DNA of 64,000 nucleotides from Candidatus Cohnella colombiensis (GTDB taxonomy: Bacteria; Bacillota; Bacilli; Paenibacillales; Paenibacillaceae): assembly GCA_029203125.1 (NCBI GenBank), contig CP119317.1, positions 2,914,001 to 2,978,000 of the forward strand. Reading direction: 5' to 3'. A model generated the notes under the pieces. It saw only the letters and a program-made list of their open reading frames with translations, did not search any database and had not been told where the DNA came from. Shown here one piece after another: positions 19,354-29,435 of this stretch. A program made the position numbers and the translations under genes. Every line of letters starts with the position of its first letter. The first letter of the stretch is position 1.

Positions 19354-19440
19354 ATAAAACACCTCCGATATGGAGTAATTCCAATGACCCCATTGTACCA
19401 CATTGTCAGCAAAATTCTATGCCACAACGCTTATTCATCA

Positions 19441-20250
19441 TTATTTTGAATTAACTTGAATGTCCCCTACTGATGTAGATGCATTTATACGATAACCATT
19501 TGATCCAATTGTTCCTACCTTCTTATGGGGTGAATTAGCGCTATAGTCGATTCCTTCTAAATTCGTCGACACTGATCCAATTTCACTAACTAGCTTGATT
19601 TCAGCTGACTTTGGAGATTCGTTCAGATTAATTCTTATTGCTCCTGTATCCGTTTTTGCAGTCAAATTGTTTTCCAGGTTAAATCCTTCTACTACTATCT
19701 GACCAGCATCTACATCAAGATTCATTTCTCCAACTACACTTTTAAGCTGAATAGAGCCCGCATCAACACTTATATCTAAGCGATCCGCATTCAAATCTTT
19801 AACATCTACTACTCCAAAATGATTGTTGATCTTCAATTGATCATATAACTTATTGGGCAACGAGATATTTAGCTTTCTTTCACCTCTTGAGTCTTTGATA
19901 ATAATAACGTTCTTTTCTTTCTCTTTTACATTAATATCTAGTTTACTAGATTTAATCGATGCTTCTAATGTAAATTTGCTTTCGATCTTATCATCTACCA
20001 GTAATTCCACCTCTGCATCATCAGTTGTACTTTTTGTTATAAATATTGTCATCGCGTCCGCTCTAATATGAATCTTATCAAAATCATCAACCTTAAATGA
20101 CTCTTTCTTTAAGCTAATAAGTTCGCCCGAACCAGAACCTTCAGCAATGGTAACCATTCCAATGTTTGTAGTTAATGAACCACAACCTGTCATTCCGACT
20201 GCCAGTAGTACGACCACTAATAACCTACTTATTGTTTGATACGATCTCAT
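19441..20250 (-). CDS. DUF4097-type beta-strand repeat lipoprotein
   Basis: 269 residues; the ATG at 20250 is chosen because AGGAGAGAG lies just upstream. Signal peptide with lipobox-like VGMTGC predicts a lipoprotein. The rest is an alternating beta pattern with repeats such as LDISVDAGSIQLKSV, NLDVDAGQIVVEG and TDTGAIRINL, typical of DUF4097/DUF2807 putative adhesin beta-helices. Such proteins accompany cell-envelope stress or sensor loci, but no partner gene is adjacent. Function is unknown. Confidence 0.8.
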   Translation of the reverse strand: MRSYQTISRLLVVVLLAVGMTGCGSLTTNIGMVTIAEGSGSGELISLKKESFKVDDFDKIHIRADAMTIFITKSTTDDAEVELLVDDKIESKFTLEASIKSSKLDINVKEKEKNVIIIKDSRGERKLNISLPNKLYDQLKINNHFGVVDVKDLNADRLDISVDAGSIQLKSVVGEMNLDVDAGQIVVEGFNLENNLTAKTDTGAIRINLNESPKSAEIKLVSEIGSVSTNLEGIDYSANSPHKKVGTIGSNGYRINASTSVGDIQVNSK

Positions 20251-20274
20251 GATCTCTCTCCTAGTTACAATCAT

Positions 20275-20524
20275 TTTTTTCTATATTGTAACAAGAATTA
20301 GAAATTACAAAACAGACCCTCGACCCTGTTATAGCCAGACCTTAGTCGAGTACTCAACCGAGACCAAAAAATTGTACGATTTTTCGTACAAACTCATGAG
20401 CCTCGAGTAAATACCAACTACCTGAATATCCTTTGAATACTTGTTCCAGAATCAAGTTGACAATATGGTTGAAGCGATCTATCATGCTACTCAAGTGATT
20501 ACAGTCACAAAGGAGTGTAGAAGA
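20275..20524. promoter_or_regulatory. Divergent promoter region between the DUF4097 gene and the GH9 gene, with an operator-like dyad
   Basis: 250 bp between divergent genes. TTGTACGA-TTTT-TCGTACAA at 20372-20391 is a perfect 8-bp inverted repeat about 135 bp upstream of the GH9 start. It is the only strong symmetric element here and a good candidate operator. No convincing sigma-A promoter could be fixed by eye. Confidence 0.5.
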
Positions 20525-23026
20525 ATGATGGAAAAAGAAATGGGTCGCACCCCCTCTAAAGAACAGGGATTCAAGTTAAACGCCTCTGGCTATTTTCAAA
20601 GCGTAGGTGTAGATGTGATGGCCTTCGACGATATTTATCCAGAAGGGCATCAATCTGGTGTAAGTATTATCATGCACGGCAATCGCGTTGCCACAAACGG
20701 TGATATACGTTTTGAACAGACGCCTGGGCAATGGCAGCCTGTGCCAAAACAGGGTAAGCGTCAACTGGATGAAGCGGCGAATAGGATAACAACTTCACTG
20801 AGTTTTCCGGACACATCGAGACACTTAAACGGTTTTAACCCGATGATCTATCCTGATTTCGAGTTTGAATACAATGTCATTGTCCAAAGTGAGGGCACGT
20901 CGGTCAAAGTTACGGTAGATTTGGATAGACCGATACCAGACAAGTTTGTTGGCAAAATATGCTTCAACATGGAACTGTTTCCCGGCGCGCTGTTCGGAAA
21001 GCATTGGTTAATGGACGACAGCCACGGGATTTTTCCTGAACAGCCCAACGGCCCAGTCATGTCGACTTCGCCCAATTATTTACATACTGGGAATTTTAGT
21101 GAGCCCGATGCAAATGCTGATATAAAACGTCTATCCGGCGACAACAAGGGATACAATCCGATCATTGCTGATGATATCATCGCCGAACCGTATGCTGTTG
21201 GCAAACGTTTTACCGTGCGACCCGATGACCCCTACAACCGCTTTACCATTGAAAGTAACGGGGCAGAGCTTAAGCTGTACGACGGACGCATGAACCACAA
21301 CAATGGCTGGTTTGTAATTAGCAGCGAAGTACCTGCCGGAGCGACCCATAATGCGATTCAATGGGTGATCACACCTAATGTCGTGGAAGACTGGAAATAT
21401 CCTGCAGTTGTTCAAACATCGCAAGTTGGATACCATCCTATTCAAACGAAAACGGCAATCATTGAACTTGACAAACGTGAAAGCAAACGCGAAAAACCAG
21501 TCCTTTTCAAAATAACGGAGACAGGTGAAAAACAAGTGCTCTCTGCTGAAGGACAGGAATGGGGACAATTCCTCCGCTATAACTACCTGAAATTCGATTT
21601 TACGGACATTAAGGAGGAAGGTCTATACAAGGTTCATTACGGTTCGTCGGAATCATCCATTTTCCGTATCGCCAGCGATGTTTATGACCGCGGCGTCTGG
21701 CAGCCAGTACTGGAATATTTCCTTCCCGTTCAAATGTGCCATATGCGGGTAAGTGAGAAATACCGCGTATGGCATGGCCATTGTCATCATGACGACGCTC
21801 GGATGGCTCCCGTAAATCTCAATCACTTTGACGGATATGTACAAGGCCCTTCCACCCTGACCCAATACAAACCGGGCGATGTCGTTCCAGGGTTGAATGT
21901 TGGCGGTTGGCACGATGCCGGCGATTTTGACCTTCGTGTGGAGTCACAGTCCGGTGAATTCTATACCTTAGCCCTGGCGTATGAAGCCTTTAATGTCAAC
22001 TACGATGTGACTACCATCGATCAGGTCAATCGAATCGTCGAAATCCACCAACCTGACGGCAAAAACGACATCCTGCAGCAGATCGAGCACGGTGTCTTGT
22101 CCGTAGTGGGTGGTTATCGCGCATTAGGACGGCTATATCGAGGGATTATCGAGAACGATCTGCGGCAATATGTACACCTTGGCGACAGCGCGAGCATGTC
22201 AGACGGTATTATTGGAAATGATGACGATCGCTGGGTGTTTACCGAAGATAATCCGCCGCGCGAATTGACCACCGCCGCTCATCTGGCTGCCGCTTCCCGC
22301 GCTTTGGAAGGCTTCAACAATACATTAAGCAGCCAGGCATTAGAAGCAGCCTGTGAGATATTTAAAGTTACAGATGGAGCCGGACATGCCCGTACGGCAA
22401 AAATACAGGCTGCCACAGAATTATTCTTAACGACCGGTGAACAAGAATATAAAAACTTTTTGCTGTCGGAAGCTGCATTTATCATCGAGTCTATCGACAA
22501 GATGGGCTGGTTTATCGCACGAGCTGAAAAAGCGATGAATGACGCCGATTTCACAAAAAAGATTCGCGATGCTTTGCCGGCTTTAAAAGAACAATTTGTG
22601 CTACAGAGTGCCGAAACACCTTATGGGATACCGTATCGCCCGCATATATGGGGGGCAGGTTGGGGCATCCAAAGTTTGGGATGCGAGTACTATTTCCTTC
22701 ATATGGCTTATCCCGATATTTTCGATTCTGAAATAATTTTCAATGCGCTGAACTTTGTTTTGGGATGTCATCCGGGTTCCAATACAATGTCGTTTGCGTC
22801 GGGTGTTGGCGCTAAATCGGCAACTGTAGGTTATGGATTGAATCGCGCCGACTGGTCGTATATTCCCGGCGGAGTCATTTCGGGTACTGCACTGATCCGC
22901 CCCGATTTTCCTGAACTACTGGTGTTCCCTTATCTGTGGCAACAAGTGGAATACGTAATGGGTGGCGGTTCTACGCATTTTATGTTTTTAGCATTAGCGG
23001 CGCAACAATTGGTTCGACTCCGCTAA
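20525..23026 (+). CDS. Glycoside hydrolase family 9 protein, cytoplasmic
   Basis: 833 residues from ATG 20525, which follows AAAGGAG by 9 nt; upstream in-frame codons add no signal peptide. Residues about 1-300 form a beta-rich N-terminal extension that I do not recognise; an Ig-like CelD_N module (about 305-395, SQVGYHPIQTKTAII) precedes the (alpha/alpha)6 GH9 barrel. The catalytic base motif GGWHDAGDF is present (D464, D467) and the proton donor is probably E809 (VEYVMGGGSTHFMFLAL), replacing the usual NEVAxxWNA context. The VLGCHPGSNTMSFASGVG stretch matches the LGxNPxxxSYVTGxG region. GH9 enzymes are mainly endo- or exo-glucanases; lack of a secretion signal suggests action on imported oligosaccharides. 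The gene is monocistronic and has a strong terminator. Confidence 0.88.
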   Translation: MMEKEMGRTPSKEQGFKLNASGYFQSVGVDVMAFDDIYPEGHQSGVSIIMHGNRVATNGDIRFEQTPGQWQPVPKQGKRQLDEAANRITTSLSFPDTSRHLNGFNPMIYPDFEFEYNVIVQSEGTSVKVTVDLDRPIPDKFVGKICFNMELFPGALFGKHWLMDDSHGIFPEQPNGPVMSTSPNYLHTGNFSEPDANADIKRLSGDNKGYNPIIADDIIAEPYAVGKRFTVRPDDPYNRFTIESNGAELKLYDGRMNHNNGWFVISSEVPAGATHNAIQWVITPNVVEDWKYPAVVQTSQVGYHPIQTKTAIIELDKRESKREKPVLFKITETGEKQVLSAEGQEWGQFLRYNYLKFDFTDIKEEGLYKVHYGSSESSIFRIASDVYDRGVWQPVLEYFLPVQMCHMRVSEKYRVWHGHCHHDDARMAPVNLNHFDGYVQGPSTLTQYKPGDVVPGLNVGGWHDAGDFDLRVESQSGEFYTLALAYEAFNVNYDVTTIDQVNRIVEIHQPDGKNDILQQIEHGVLSVVGGYRALGRLYRGIIENDLRQYVHLGDSASMSDGIIGNDDDRWVFTEDNPPRELTTAAHLAAASRALEGFNNTLSSQALEAACEIFKVTDGAGHARTAKIQAATELFLTTGEQEYKNFLLSEAAFIIESIDKMGWFIARAEKAMNDADFTKKIRDALPALKEQFVLQSAETPYGIPYRPHIWGAGWGIQSLGCEYYFLHMAYPDIFDSEIIFNALNFVLGCHPGSNTMSFASGVGAKSATVGYGLNRADWSYIPGGVISGTALIRPDFPELLVFPYLWQQVEYVMGGGSTHFMFLALAAQQLVRLR

Positions 23027-23077
23027 CGTACTCCCGCCGTAGTCGTTTTCACTACTCAAAATAAACTAAAAATTAAA

Positions 23078-23120
23078 GTGGGTGTCCCAAAAGTCATGTT
23101 AAATGACTAGTGACACCCAT
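23078..23120 (+). terminator. Terminator of the GH9 gene
   Basis: GGGTGTC and GACACCC, flanked by further pairing and with an inner AGTCAT/ATGACT helix, form a long hairpin about 55 bp after the GH9 stop; the plus strand then reads CATTTTCTAT. It may act in both directions. Confidence 0.65.
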
Positions 23121-23143
23121 TTTCTATCGACTTTGATTTTTTC

Positions 23144-23250
23144 GGGGGTGTATCTCGTTCCGGTTGCTGCTCCACCCCACAAAGTGAAGAAGTGCTTCGA
23201 AGTATATTCCGATTACTTTGCGGGGACCCCGGGCTGAAATCAGGGGTTAT
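23144..23250. repeat. Degenerate copy of a dispersed palindromic repeat
   Basis: This region has GTGTATCTC followed by CCGGTTGCTG and, after an unrelated 60-bp middle, GCTGAAATCAGGGG. The same blocks, closer together, form one arm of the inverted-repeat element at 50075-50188, so both appear to belong to one intergenic repeat family. Confidence 0.5.
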
Positions 23251-23262
23251 GAAACTTTCAAC

Positions 23263-26200
23263 TTATACATCAAGACCAAGGTTAAGCGTCTTGTTGAGCA
23301 TCCGTAGGATCATAGCCACCGATTGATCGCGAGTAGCATGAGCGTTCGGTTGGAACTGGTTGTTCCCAGTGCCAGTTACGATACCAGCGTTGTGCAGCTG
23401 CTCGATGTATTGCGATGCCCAGCTGCTCGACGTATCCGAGAAGGAAGAAGTCGATGCAGGAACCATTTGCATTACACGTGCAAGGATTGCCGAGATCTCA
23501 GCGCGGGTAATCTGTTGGTTTGGCTTGAAGGAACCGTCGCCTACACCTTTAATAATTCCAGCTTGCTTGAGTACGTCGATTGCTGCTTCAGCCCAGTGAC
23601 CTTTCGTGTCCGAGAACGTACCATTGCTGATTGCGTTCGAGGTATCAAGACCCAGAGCACGTACAATCATCAATGCAAATTCAGCACGGGTTACATTGTC
23701 GTCACCGTGGAAGTTACCATCCGGTTTGCCAGTGACGATCCCCAGTTGAGCCGCCATGTTAACAGCTTTTGCGCTCCAGCTTGTCGCGGGGACATCTTGG
23801 AATACGACAGGCTGAGTAGCATTTTGGTGCAACACATCGATGATGTTCTGTTGCAGTGCTTGCGCGTCAACCAACAGAGCAGTGCTCAAAATCGGCTGAG
23901 TCAAAGTTGGTACCGTTGGCAACGTATTCGGAGTTGCAGGTGGAGTTGTCGTAGTGGAATCCCCGCCACCGCTGTTGCTGTTATTGCTGTTGTTGCCGTT
24001 GTTGTTGTTGCTGTTGTTGCCGTTGTTGTTGTTGCCGTTGTTGTTGTTGCCGCTGTTGTTGTTGCTAATAATTGCATTGTTAAATGTTATCGTTGCTGTC
24101 GCCAATGCATTCACTTGCGCATCTACTTGCGCTTTCGTTGCATTCGCATCCGATTTTACTGCTGTGGCTGCTGTAATTGCATTTTGGAGCGCATCGTGAC
24201 CCGCTTGCGTTACATTGCCATTAGCGACACCTACCGTTTTGCTTCCGAGTAGTGTTTGCGCACCGGTAATTGCTGTATTTAATGCGGTTTTATCCACAGC
24301 TAACGAAACGCTCACGATCTCGGAACGGTCTCTGACCCGGATTCTCGGGTGCATATCCGAATCGCTAACAACCTCGCCAATCGAAGCCAGTCCGACGACG
24401 GATACTCTCGCTCCGTCCATAATGAACGGAAGGGTTGTTCCGCTTGTGATATATCCGTTAATGAATACAATTGCAAGGCCGGAACCGTCATCGATTGTAA
24501 ATTGATTGATCGTTCCGTCCGTTTCTTTGTAGATATTCGATACGACGCCCTCTGTTTTCACCAAAAGTCCGGTATTCGCGGAAAGCATGGCCGTTGACGT
24601 GAGAGCAGTAGGAGCAAGCTTATGAATTGCTGAATCTAGAACAGTGAATTTGCTGACATTCAACTGTACTTCGCCTTGATAATGCCCGATCTTACCTTCA
24701 AACCTTGCTTTTTGACCTTCCTGTATACCGGAGGCAACCGGGAATAGATTGATACCGCCCGTTGCGTCCTGCGCATAAATAGAGTCGAAGAAGCCTTTGT
24801 TTGTACTTGGATTTGTGACTTGAGTATTTACCTCACTCGTCGTTGTGGCTTCAATGATGACATCCGTTCCATCCGGCAGGTTCTTGGCGTCGTCAATGCT
24901 TGTGATTTTTATCGGATTGACCAATTTATAAAGGTTATCCATTAAATTGTAATTGGCATAAGGCAATGTCCCTGCATTGTCTAAAGATACTTGTATTTCG
25001 AAGTTACTCATGAAAACTCCGCCAGCAACGACGACAAGAGAAGTTTTACCGTTCGAATGAGTAACAGTTTCAGATGCAGCCAGCAGTTTTTCCTCCGGGT
25101 TTGTAGCAACCTTGCTGTTTGGATTCACATATTTCGGTATATAGAGCCCTTGTGAATTGCTTATTCCTTTATCCGTTTTATACGTTCCGACTGTGACGTA
25201 GGGAAAAGTAGCCATGGACGACCCATATCCAAAGTTGTCATTGTCACTTTCAGACGAATAAGTGGTTGGGAAGCTATAAACAAGCGGGCTGACTGTTGTC
25301 GGCAGCGTTGAGGTTCTCACGCCGGTGGTTGGATCAACTGCGTAAATTGTTGAGCCTGAGTATTGGCTGTAGACCTGCCCTTCAACGACGCCTTGCAGCA
25401 ACGGATTAGCCATATTGAACTCCGTCGGATACAACCGATAGGGTTGTCCTCCATTTATATCATCGTCCATCACCTGATCGTCGCCTTCGCGCAGCGTGGA
25501 ACCGATGGCTGCCAGGACGTCGTTCTGCAGCTCGGACATATGTTTCTTCGGTGAAGCCGGATCCGCGTTTGTGGATTCTCCGAAGTCTGCGATACTTCCG
25601 AAGACAAGCGTATTACCGTTTTCCGCGAAAACTTTTAACGCTGCGATTTCCGCTGTCGTGTAGTTTGCCGGAGTCGGCCATGCAGGAACATTTTTTCTTG
25701 AAGGAGCATTCAAGATGATCATTTTGTATTTAGGATTGCTGGTAGCGGCGATTAATTCCGACGATGTATTCAACTGTACAACTCTCACGCTGTTTGAACC
25801 CGCGAGAGTCATCATATTGGACATTGAATTCGGATAGCTTCCTCCGCTGACGTACTCATTGCCGTGTGATGCGTCAAGCCCGACATACAATACGGAGTTT
25901 ACATCTACAACCTTCATCGTGCTGGTCGTCGTAAAAGTTTTATCGTCACCGTTCACCGTAATCACGGCGCTGATCGTGACTGTTTTGGTTCCGGAAGTCG
26001 TCGGTGTATAGCTGAATACATGCGTAGCGACACCGGAGGACGCGATGTTTATGCCGGGAGTATACGTTTTGTTAGCAGTGGAATCTCCGTCTACGGTATA
26101 AGAAATAGACTTGAGTGTGACGGGTGCACTTTCACTATTGAAGAAATCTGTTGTTAAATTCAACGCCTCTGTAGTAACAGGCATAACTGAACTGTTGCTC

Positions 26201-29200
26201 ACCGAGTTGATTCCGACCTTCGGCGCTGAACCTAGCCATATCGGCGCGGTGACGGCTACAAAACCTTGGTTGTCCGTGACGATCGCGAAGTAATAACCAG
26301 CAGAAGGCGCCGTCATCGAATAGGTGTAATTAACGTTACTGGTTCCGACAGGGTAAGTCTGCTTATTTACAATTTTCCCTCCGGAGCTTATAAGCTGGAC
26401 AGATGCGATATTACTGGTCGCTGTGCCGGGGTTTTTATTGGTTGCTGTTACCAAAATGTTTGCGGTCGCAGGGGGAGCATTCAAAATAGCGCCCATGCTG
26501 TAGTTATCCGTCCCGTTATTCAGATGATAAGTGACATCCAAATCCCTATTTTCCGTCGACCATACCGAACGTTCGTGCAACGCCTGATAAATTCCGCTCA
26601 ATGTAAAATCGTTCGTGTAAACGACCGTCGCAGCGGTATTGGATGTTCCCCAGCCCTTTTTATGATTATCGCCGTTATTTGTCGGGGCCACGTGCCAGCC
26701 TTTATCTAAAGCCAAAATAAACTGGTCGACAGACCGGAAGTATCCACCAGAGCCGACGGCGCCTTCGCCGTTGCCTGCTTCAACAAGAGTAACTTTATCG
26801 TCAATCGCATTGTCATGATAACCAAAATTTGCAAAGTTACCGAATGTAGCTCCGGGATGATTTAACTGTGAAATGGAGCCCGGCGTACTCTCAAGCATTT
26901 GATAATAGGTTTGCAGGCCAGTATCATTTGTTTTGTTATTTAAAGTAGAGTTGTTGCGGCTGACAAAACCTGTTGTGTTAAACGTATTCATGTGTCCCGG
27001 GCCGCCGGACCATGTCATCTCATAACCATAATCTGTCACGTATGTTGGTGTGGCAGCGTCTGTCGCCGCCTTTTTGCCAGCAAGCCAAGCAGCGTTGGCT
27101 CCGTTGTAACTGTTAATATTGCGATTCGAGGTGACGTCGTAAGTTGCGGAATCGAAAGAGTTGGAGTGGTCTGTTACGATAAAGAAATCAAATTTGCCCT
27201 GGTCTCTTGCATAAGTGTACGCCTCAGCCAAGGTTCCTTGACCGTCCGAGTTCAACGTATGCGCATGAAGTGATCCGTAATAGTTCTTTTCCCCGCCAGT
27301 AGCTTTCTTGGCCGTATAGGTGAAGGTCGAAGGATCACTGTCCAAATAATTGACAAGCGTTGCCTTGGCAACAATTCTTACCGGGAAGTCAGAGGCATCC
27401 AATGTGATCGGAGCTGTGTAGGTTTGATCAGCTGTACCTACCAGAGTACCGTCTGTGGAGGAATAGGAATTTTTATATACAGAATAAACAACCGATGAAC
27501 CAGCCGTGGCCGATGATAAAGTAATTGCAGTTGTGGTAGGAATTGCAGAGCTTCCTGGGCTTGCGATAACATTTTCGGCCTTGATTTGCTTAAATGTAAA
27601 AGTTTGAGTCGCCGTTGTATAGGAGCCGTCTGACGCATTTGCTGTAATCGTTGCTGTTCCGTTTTGGAAAGCATCAACTGTAACATCAACTGAATTTGTT
27701 GTACTAGTTATTGGAGCATTTCCATTTAAACTATACGTTATTGTCGCGCCTGATGTTGTAGTGGCAAGCGTCACCTTGGAATTAAGCGGGACTGCCGTTC
27801 CGACAGGTACACTAGCGTTTATGAACTCAACGGTCGGTGCTGTAGTCGCGACGAGATCAGCAGCATTTGAAGAAAGTAGCTGTACACCATTGAAATAACT
27901 AGCAATGGACCTTGTAATGTTAACATAGCTTCCGGAAACGCCAACTGCACTTGCAATCCCATTGCTGCGCAATGTCGTTTGGATGCCTGCCTGGCTTACT
28001 GTGTGATTATAAAGACTTCCGGTATTTGTTCCGGCAACCGTGTCGAGCTTTACCGTATCGAAGGAGACCAACATGCCCTCGTATGTTCTGTCTGCAAGCT
28101 GGCTAAACATAATTTTGGTCGGGGTTGGAAGAGTCGGGTTAGTGTTGCGTACAACGATATTAGTTGTCACATCATCTGGAACAATCTCCATCAAACCGTT
28201 ATACAACGTTGCTTTCCCATAGACATAGATTTCTTTGCCTGCATAGGAGGAGATGTCTGCGCCAGATTTAAAGATCATGAGACCGCTGCCGGCATTCATA
28301 CCGTCTTGAATGTAGAGGGTATTAGCGGCAGTTGAGTACGTACCGATGCCTTTTACCCAGGCATATGTCCCAGCATCAAGCTTTTTCGCATCAGCATTCG
28401 ATGTGATAGTCTGCTGATTAAAGGATAATGTAACGACATCTGTCGACAGAAGCGTCGGAGACTTCGCTACAGCTTTAACGACAAACGGGTTTGTTCCTGT
28501 AAAACCGCCTTCAGATAGAGCCGTGAATGGCGCTGTGTATAATTTGGTGGAACCGCCCGCTGTTGTCGCCGGAGTCGTTCCATCTGTCGTGTAAAAAATT
28601 TGCGCGGTTGAATCTGTATTAGACAAAGTGATCGGTGTAATATCCAATATGGCGCCAGCTGCATCTGGTGTTGCGGTTACCGCAGGCGTAGTTAACGCTG
28701 GATCCTTCGTTCCATAGAGTTGAATGTTGTTAATATTGCTGGTACCACCTGCTGCTACGTTACCTGTACCACTTTCTTGAAATTCAGATTTCTGAACGAT
28801 TCTGATATATAATGTATTTTGATACTCTGCCCCTGCTGGTAAAACCATACCAAATTGCTCAAGGGCTGTGCTCTCGATTTTAACTGTATAGCCTGTCCCT
28901 ACAACAGTATTTCCGAATACAGTCCAGTTTGTTCCGTCAGTACTCCACTCTGTATTAAAGTCACGAGGACCAGTGCCTGAGGAACGCGCGCTGAAATTTA
29001 AAACCAGATCCTTATATCCAGCGGTGGATGTCTTAATTAACCAATATCCTTTATCCGTCTGTCCATTGAAGCCAGAGTTTGAGATGGATGATGTCGAATA
29101 GCTAAATCCTGTAGTTTTTTGTGCATTGTTTATAAATAATTGCAAAGTTGAATTGGTAGTATCCGGTGCTGTCTTGTAATAACCGCTTGTTGCTGCAAAG

Positions 29201-29412
29201 TTTCCATTCGCAGTAGTTACATCTGCAGCACTTGTGTAGCTCCAGGTTGCAACATCCGTTTTCCCTACAATAGCTTGCGGCGGATTTTCAGCAGAATTGC
29301 TGCCGCTCATTGCCGCTGATACTGTTGCCACCGGTAATGCCGACAACATACTACTCATTACTAATGACAATGACACGACAATACTAATCAGTGATTTCTT
29401 TAATGCTTTCAT
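23263..29412 (-). CDS. SLH-anchored surface protein with PHP (CehA/McbA-like) metallo-phosphoesterase domain
   Basis: 2049 residues; AAGGAGTGAGG lies 4 nt before the ATG. Order by approximate residue: signal peptide 1-34; beta-sandwich 45-235; chitobiase C-terminal-like 240-330; OB-fold-like segment 335-420; Ig-like modules 540-700; PHP domain from about 710 with LHAHTLNSDG (H716, H718, D723), TDHS (D748, H749) and later LNHPG and NGDNH metal ligands; Ig-like modules; a DUF4350-like or flavodoxin-like region around 1180-1330; two OB-like modules around 1530-1720; FIVAR; Asn-rich linker; three SLH domains 1850-2045. PHP domains hydrolyse phosphoesters with a di- or trinuclear metal centre; OB-like modules of this kind occur in secreted nucleases such as YhcR. 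A surface phosphodiesterase or nuclease is my inference. It is the last gene of a cluster with the HupE-like and phosphorylase genes. Confidence 0.87.
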   Translation of the reverse strand: MKALKKSLISIVVSLSLVMSSMLSALPVATVSAAMSGSNSAENPPQAIVGKTDVATWSYTSAADVTTANGNFAATSGYYKTAPDTTNSTLQLFINNAQKTTGFSYSTSSISNSGFNGQTDKGYWLIKTSTAGYKDLVLNFSARSSGTGPRDFNTEWSTDGTNWTVFGNTVVGTGYTVKIESTALEQFGMVLPAGAEYQNTLYIRIVQKSEFQESGTGNVAAGGTSNINNIQLYGTKDPALTTPAVTATPDAAGAILDITPITLSNTDSTAQIFYTTDGTTPATTAGGSTKLYTAPFTALSEGGFTGTNPFVVKAVAKSPTLLSTDVVTLSFNQQTITSNADAKKLDAGTYAWVKGIGTYSTAANTLYIQDGMNAGSGLMIFKSGADISSYAGKEIYVYGKATLYNGLMEIVPDDVTTNIVVRNTNPTLPTPTKIMFSQLADRTYEGMLVSFDTVKLDTVAGTNTGSLYNHTVSQAGIQTTLRSNGIASAVGVSGSYVNITRSIASYFNGVQLLSSNAADLVATTAPTVEFINASVPVGTAVPLNSKVTLATTTSGATITYSLNGNAPITSTTNSVDVTVDAFQNGTATITANASDGSYTTATQTFTFKQIKAENVIASPGSSAIPTTTAITLSSATAGSSVVYSVYKNSYSSTDGTLVGTADQTYTAPITLDASDFPVRIVAKATLVNYLDSDPSTFTYTAKKATGGEKNYYGSLHAHTLNSDGQGTLAEAYTYARDQGKFDFFIVTDHSNSFDSATYDVTSNRNINSYNGANAAWLAGKKAATDAATPTYVTDYGYEMTWSGGPGHMNTFNTTGFVSRNNSTLNNKTNDTGLQTYYQMLESTPGSISQLNHPGATFGNFANFGYHDNAIDDKVTLVEAGNGEGAVGSGGYFRSVDQFILALDKGWHVAPTNNGDNHKKGWGTSNTAATVVYTNDFTLSGIYQALHERSVWSTENRDLDVTYHLNNGTDNYSMGAILNAPPATANILVTATNKNPGTATSNIASVQLISSGGKIVNKQTYPVGTSNVNYTYSMTAPSAGYYFAIVTDNQGFVAVTAPIWLGSAPKVGINSVSNSSVMPVTTEALNLTTDFFNSESAPVTLKSISYTVDGDSTANKTYTPGINIASSGVATHVFSYTPTTSGTKTVTISAVITVNGDDKTFTTTSTMKVVDVNSVLYVGLDASHGNEYVSGGSYPNSMSNMMTLAGSNSVRVVQLNTSSELIAATSNPKYKMIILNAPSRKNVPAWPTPANYTTAEIAALKVFAENGNTLVFGSIADFGESTNADPASPKKHMSELQNDVLAAIGSTLREGDDQVMDDDINGGQPYRLYPTEFNMANPLLQGVVEGQVYSQYSGSTIYAVDPTTGVRTSTLPTTVSPLVYSFPTTYSSESDNDNFGYGSSMATFPYVTVGTYKTDKGISNSQGLYIPKYVNPNSKVATNPEEKLLAASETVTHSNGKTSLVVVAGGVFMSNFEIQVSLDNAGTLPYANYNLMDNLYKLVNPIKITSIDDAKNLPDGTDVIIEATTTSEVNTQVTNPSTNKGFFDSIYAQDATGGINLFPVASGIQEGQKARFEGKIGHYQGEVQLNVSKFTVLDSAIHKLAPTALTSTAMLSANTGLLVKTEGVVSNIYKETDGTINQFTIDDGSGLAIVFINGYITSGTTLPFIMDGARVSVVGLASIGEVVSDSDMHPRIRVRDRSEIVSVSLAVDKTALNTAITGAQTLLGSKTVGVANGNVTQAGHDALQNAITAATAVKSDANATKAQVDAQVNALATATITFNNAIISNNNSGNNNNGNNNNGNNSNNNNGNNSNNSNSGGGDSTTTTPPATPNTLPTVPTLTQPILSTALLVDAQALQQNIIDVLHQNATQPVVFQDVPATSWSAKAVNMAAQLGIVTGKPDGNFHGDDNVTRAEFALMIVRALGLDTSNAISNGTFSDTKGHWAEAAIDVLKQAGIIKGVGDGSFKPNQQITRAEISAILARVMQMVPASTSSFSDTSSSWASQYIEQLHNAGIVTGTGNNQFQPNAHATRDQSVAMILRMLNKTLNLGLDV
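23971..24066. repeat. Asn-codon repeat (AAC-rich) encoding the linker before the SLH domains
   Basis: GTTGTTGTTGCC-like units on the plus strand encode NNNNG-type repeats in the SLH/PHP protein, linking FIVAR to the wall-binding domains. Low-complexity and in frame, so length is likely to vary between strains. Confidence 0.85.
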
Positions 29413-29435
29413 GTCCTCACTCCTTGTAAAATTAT

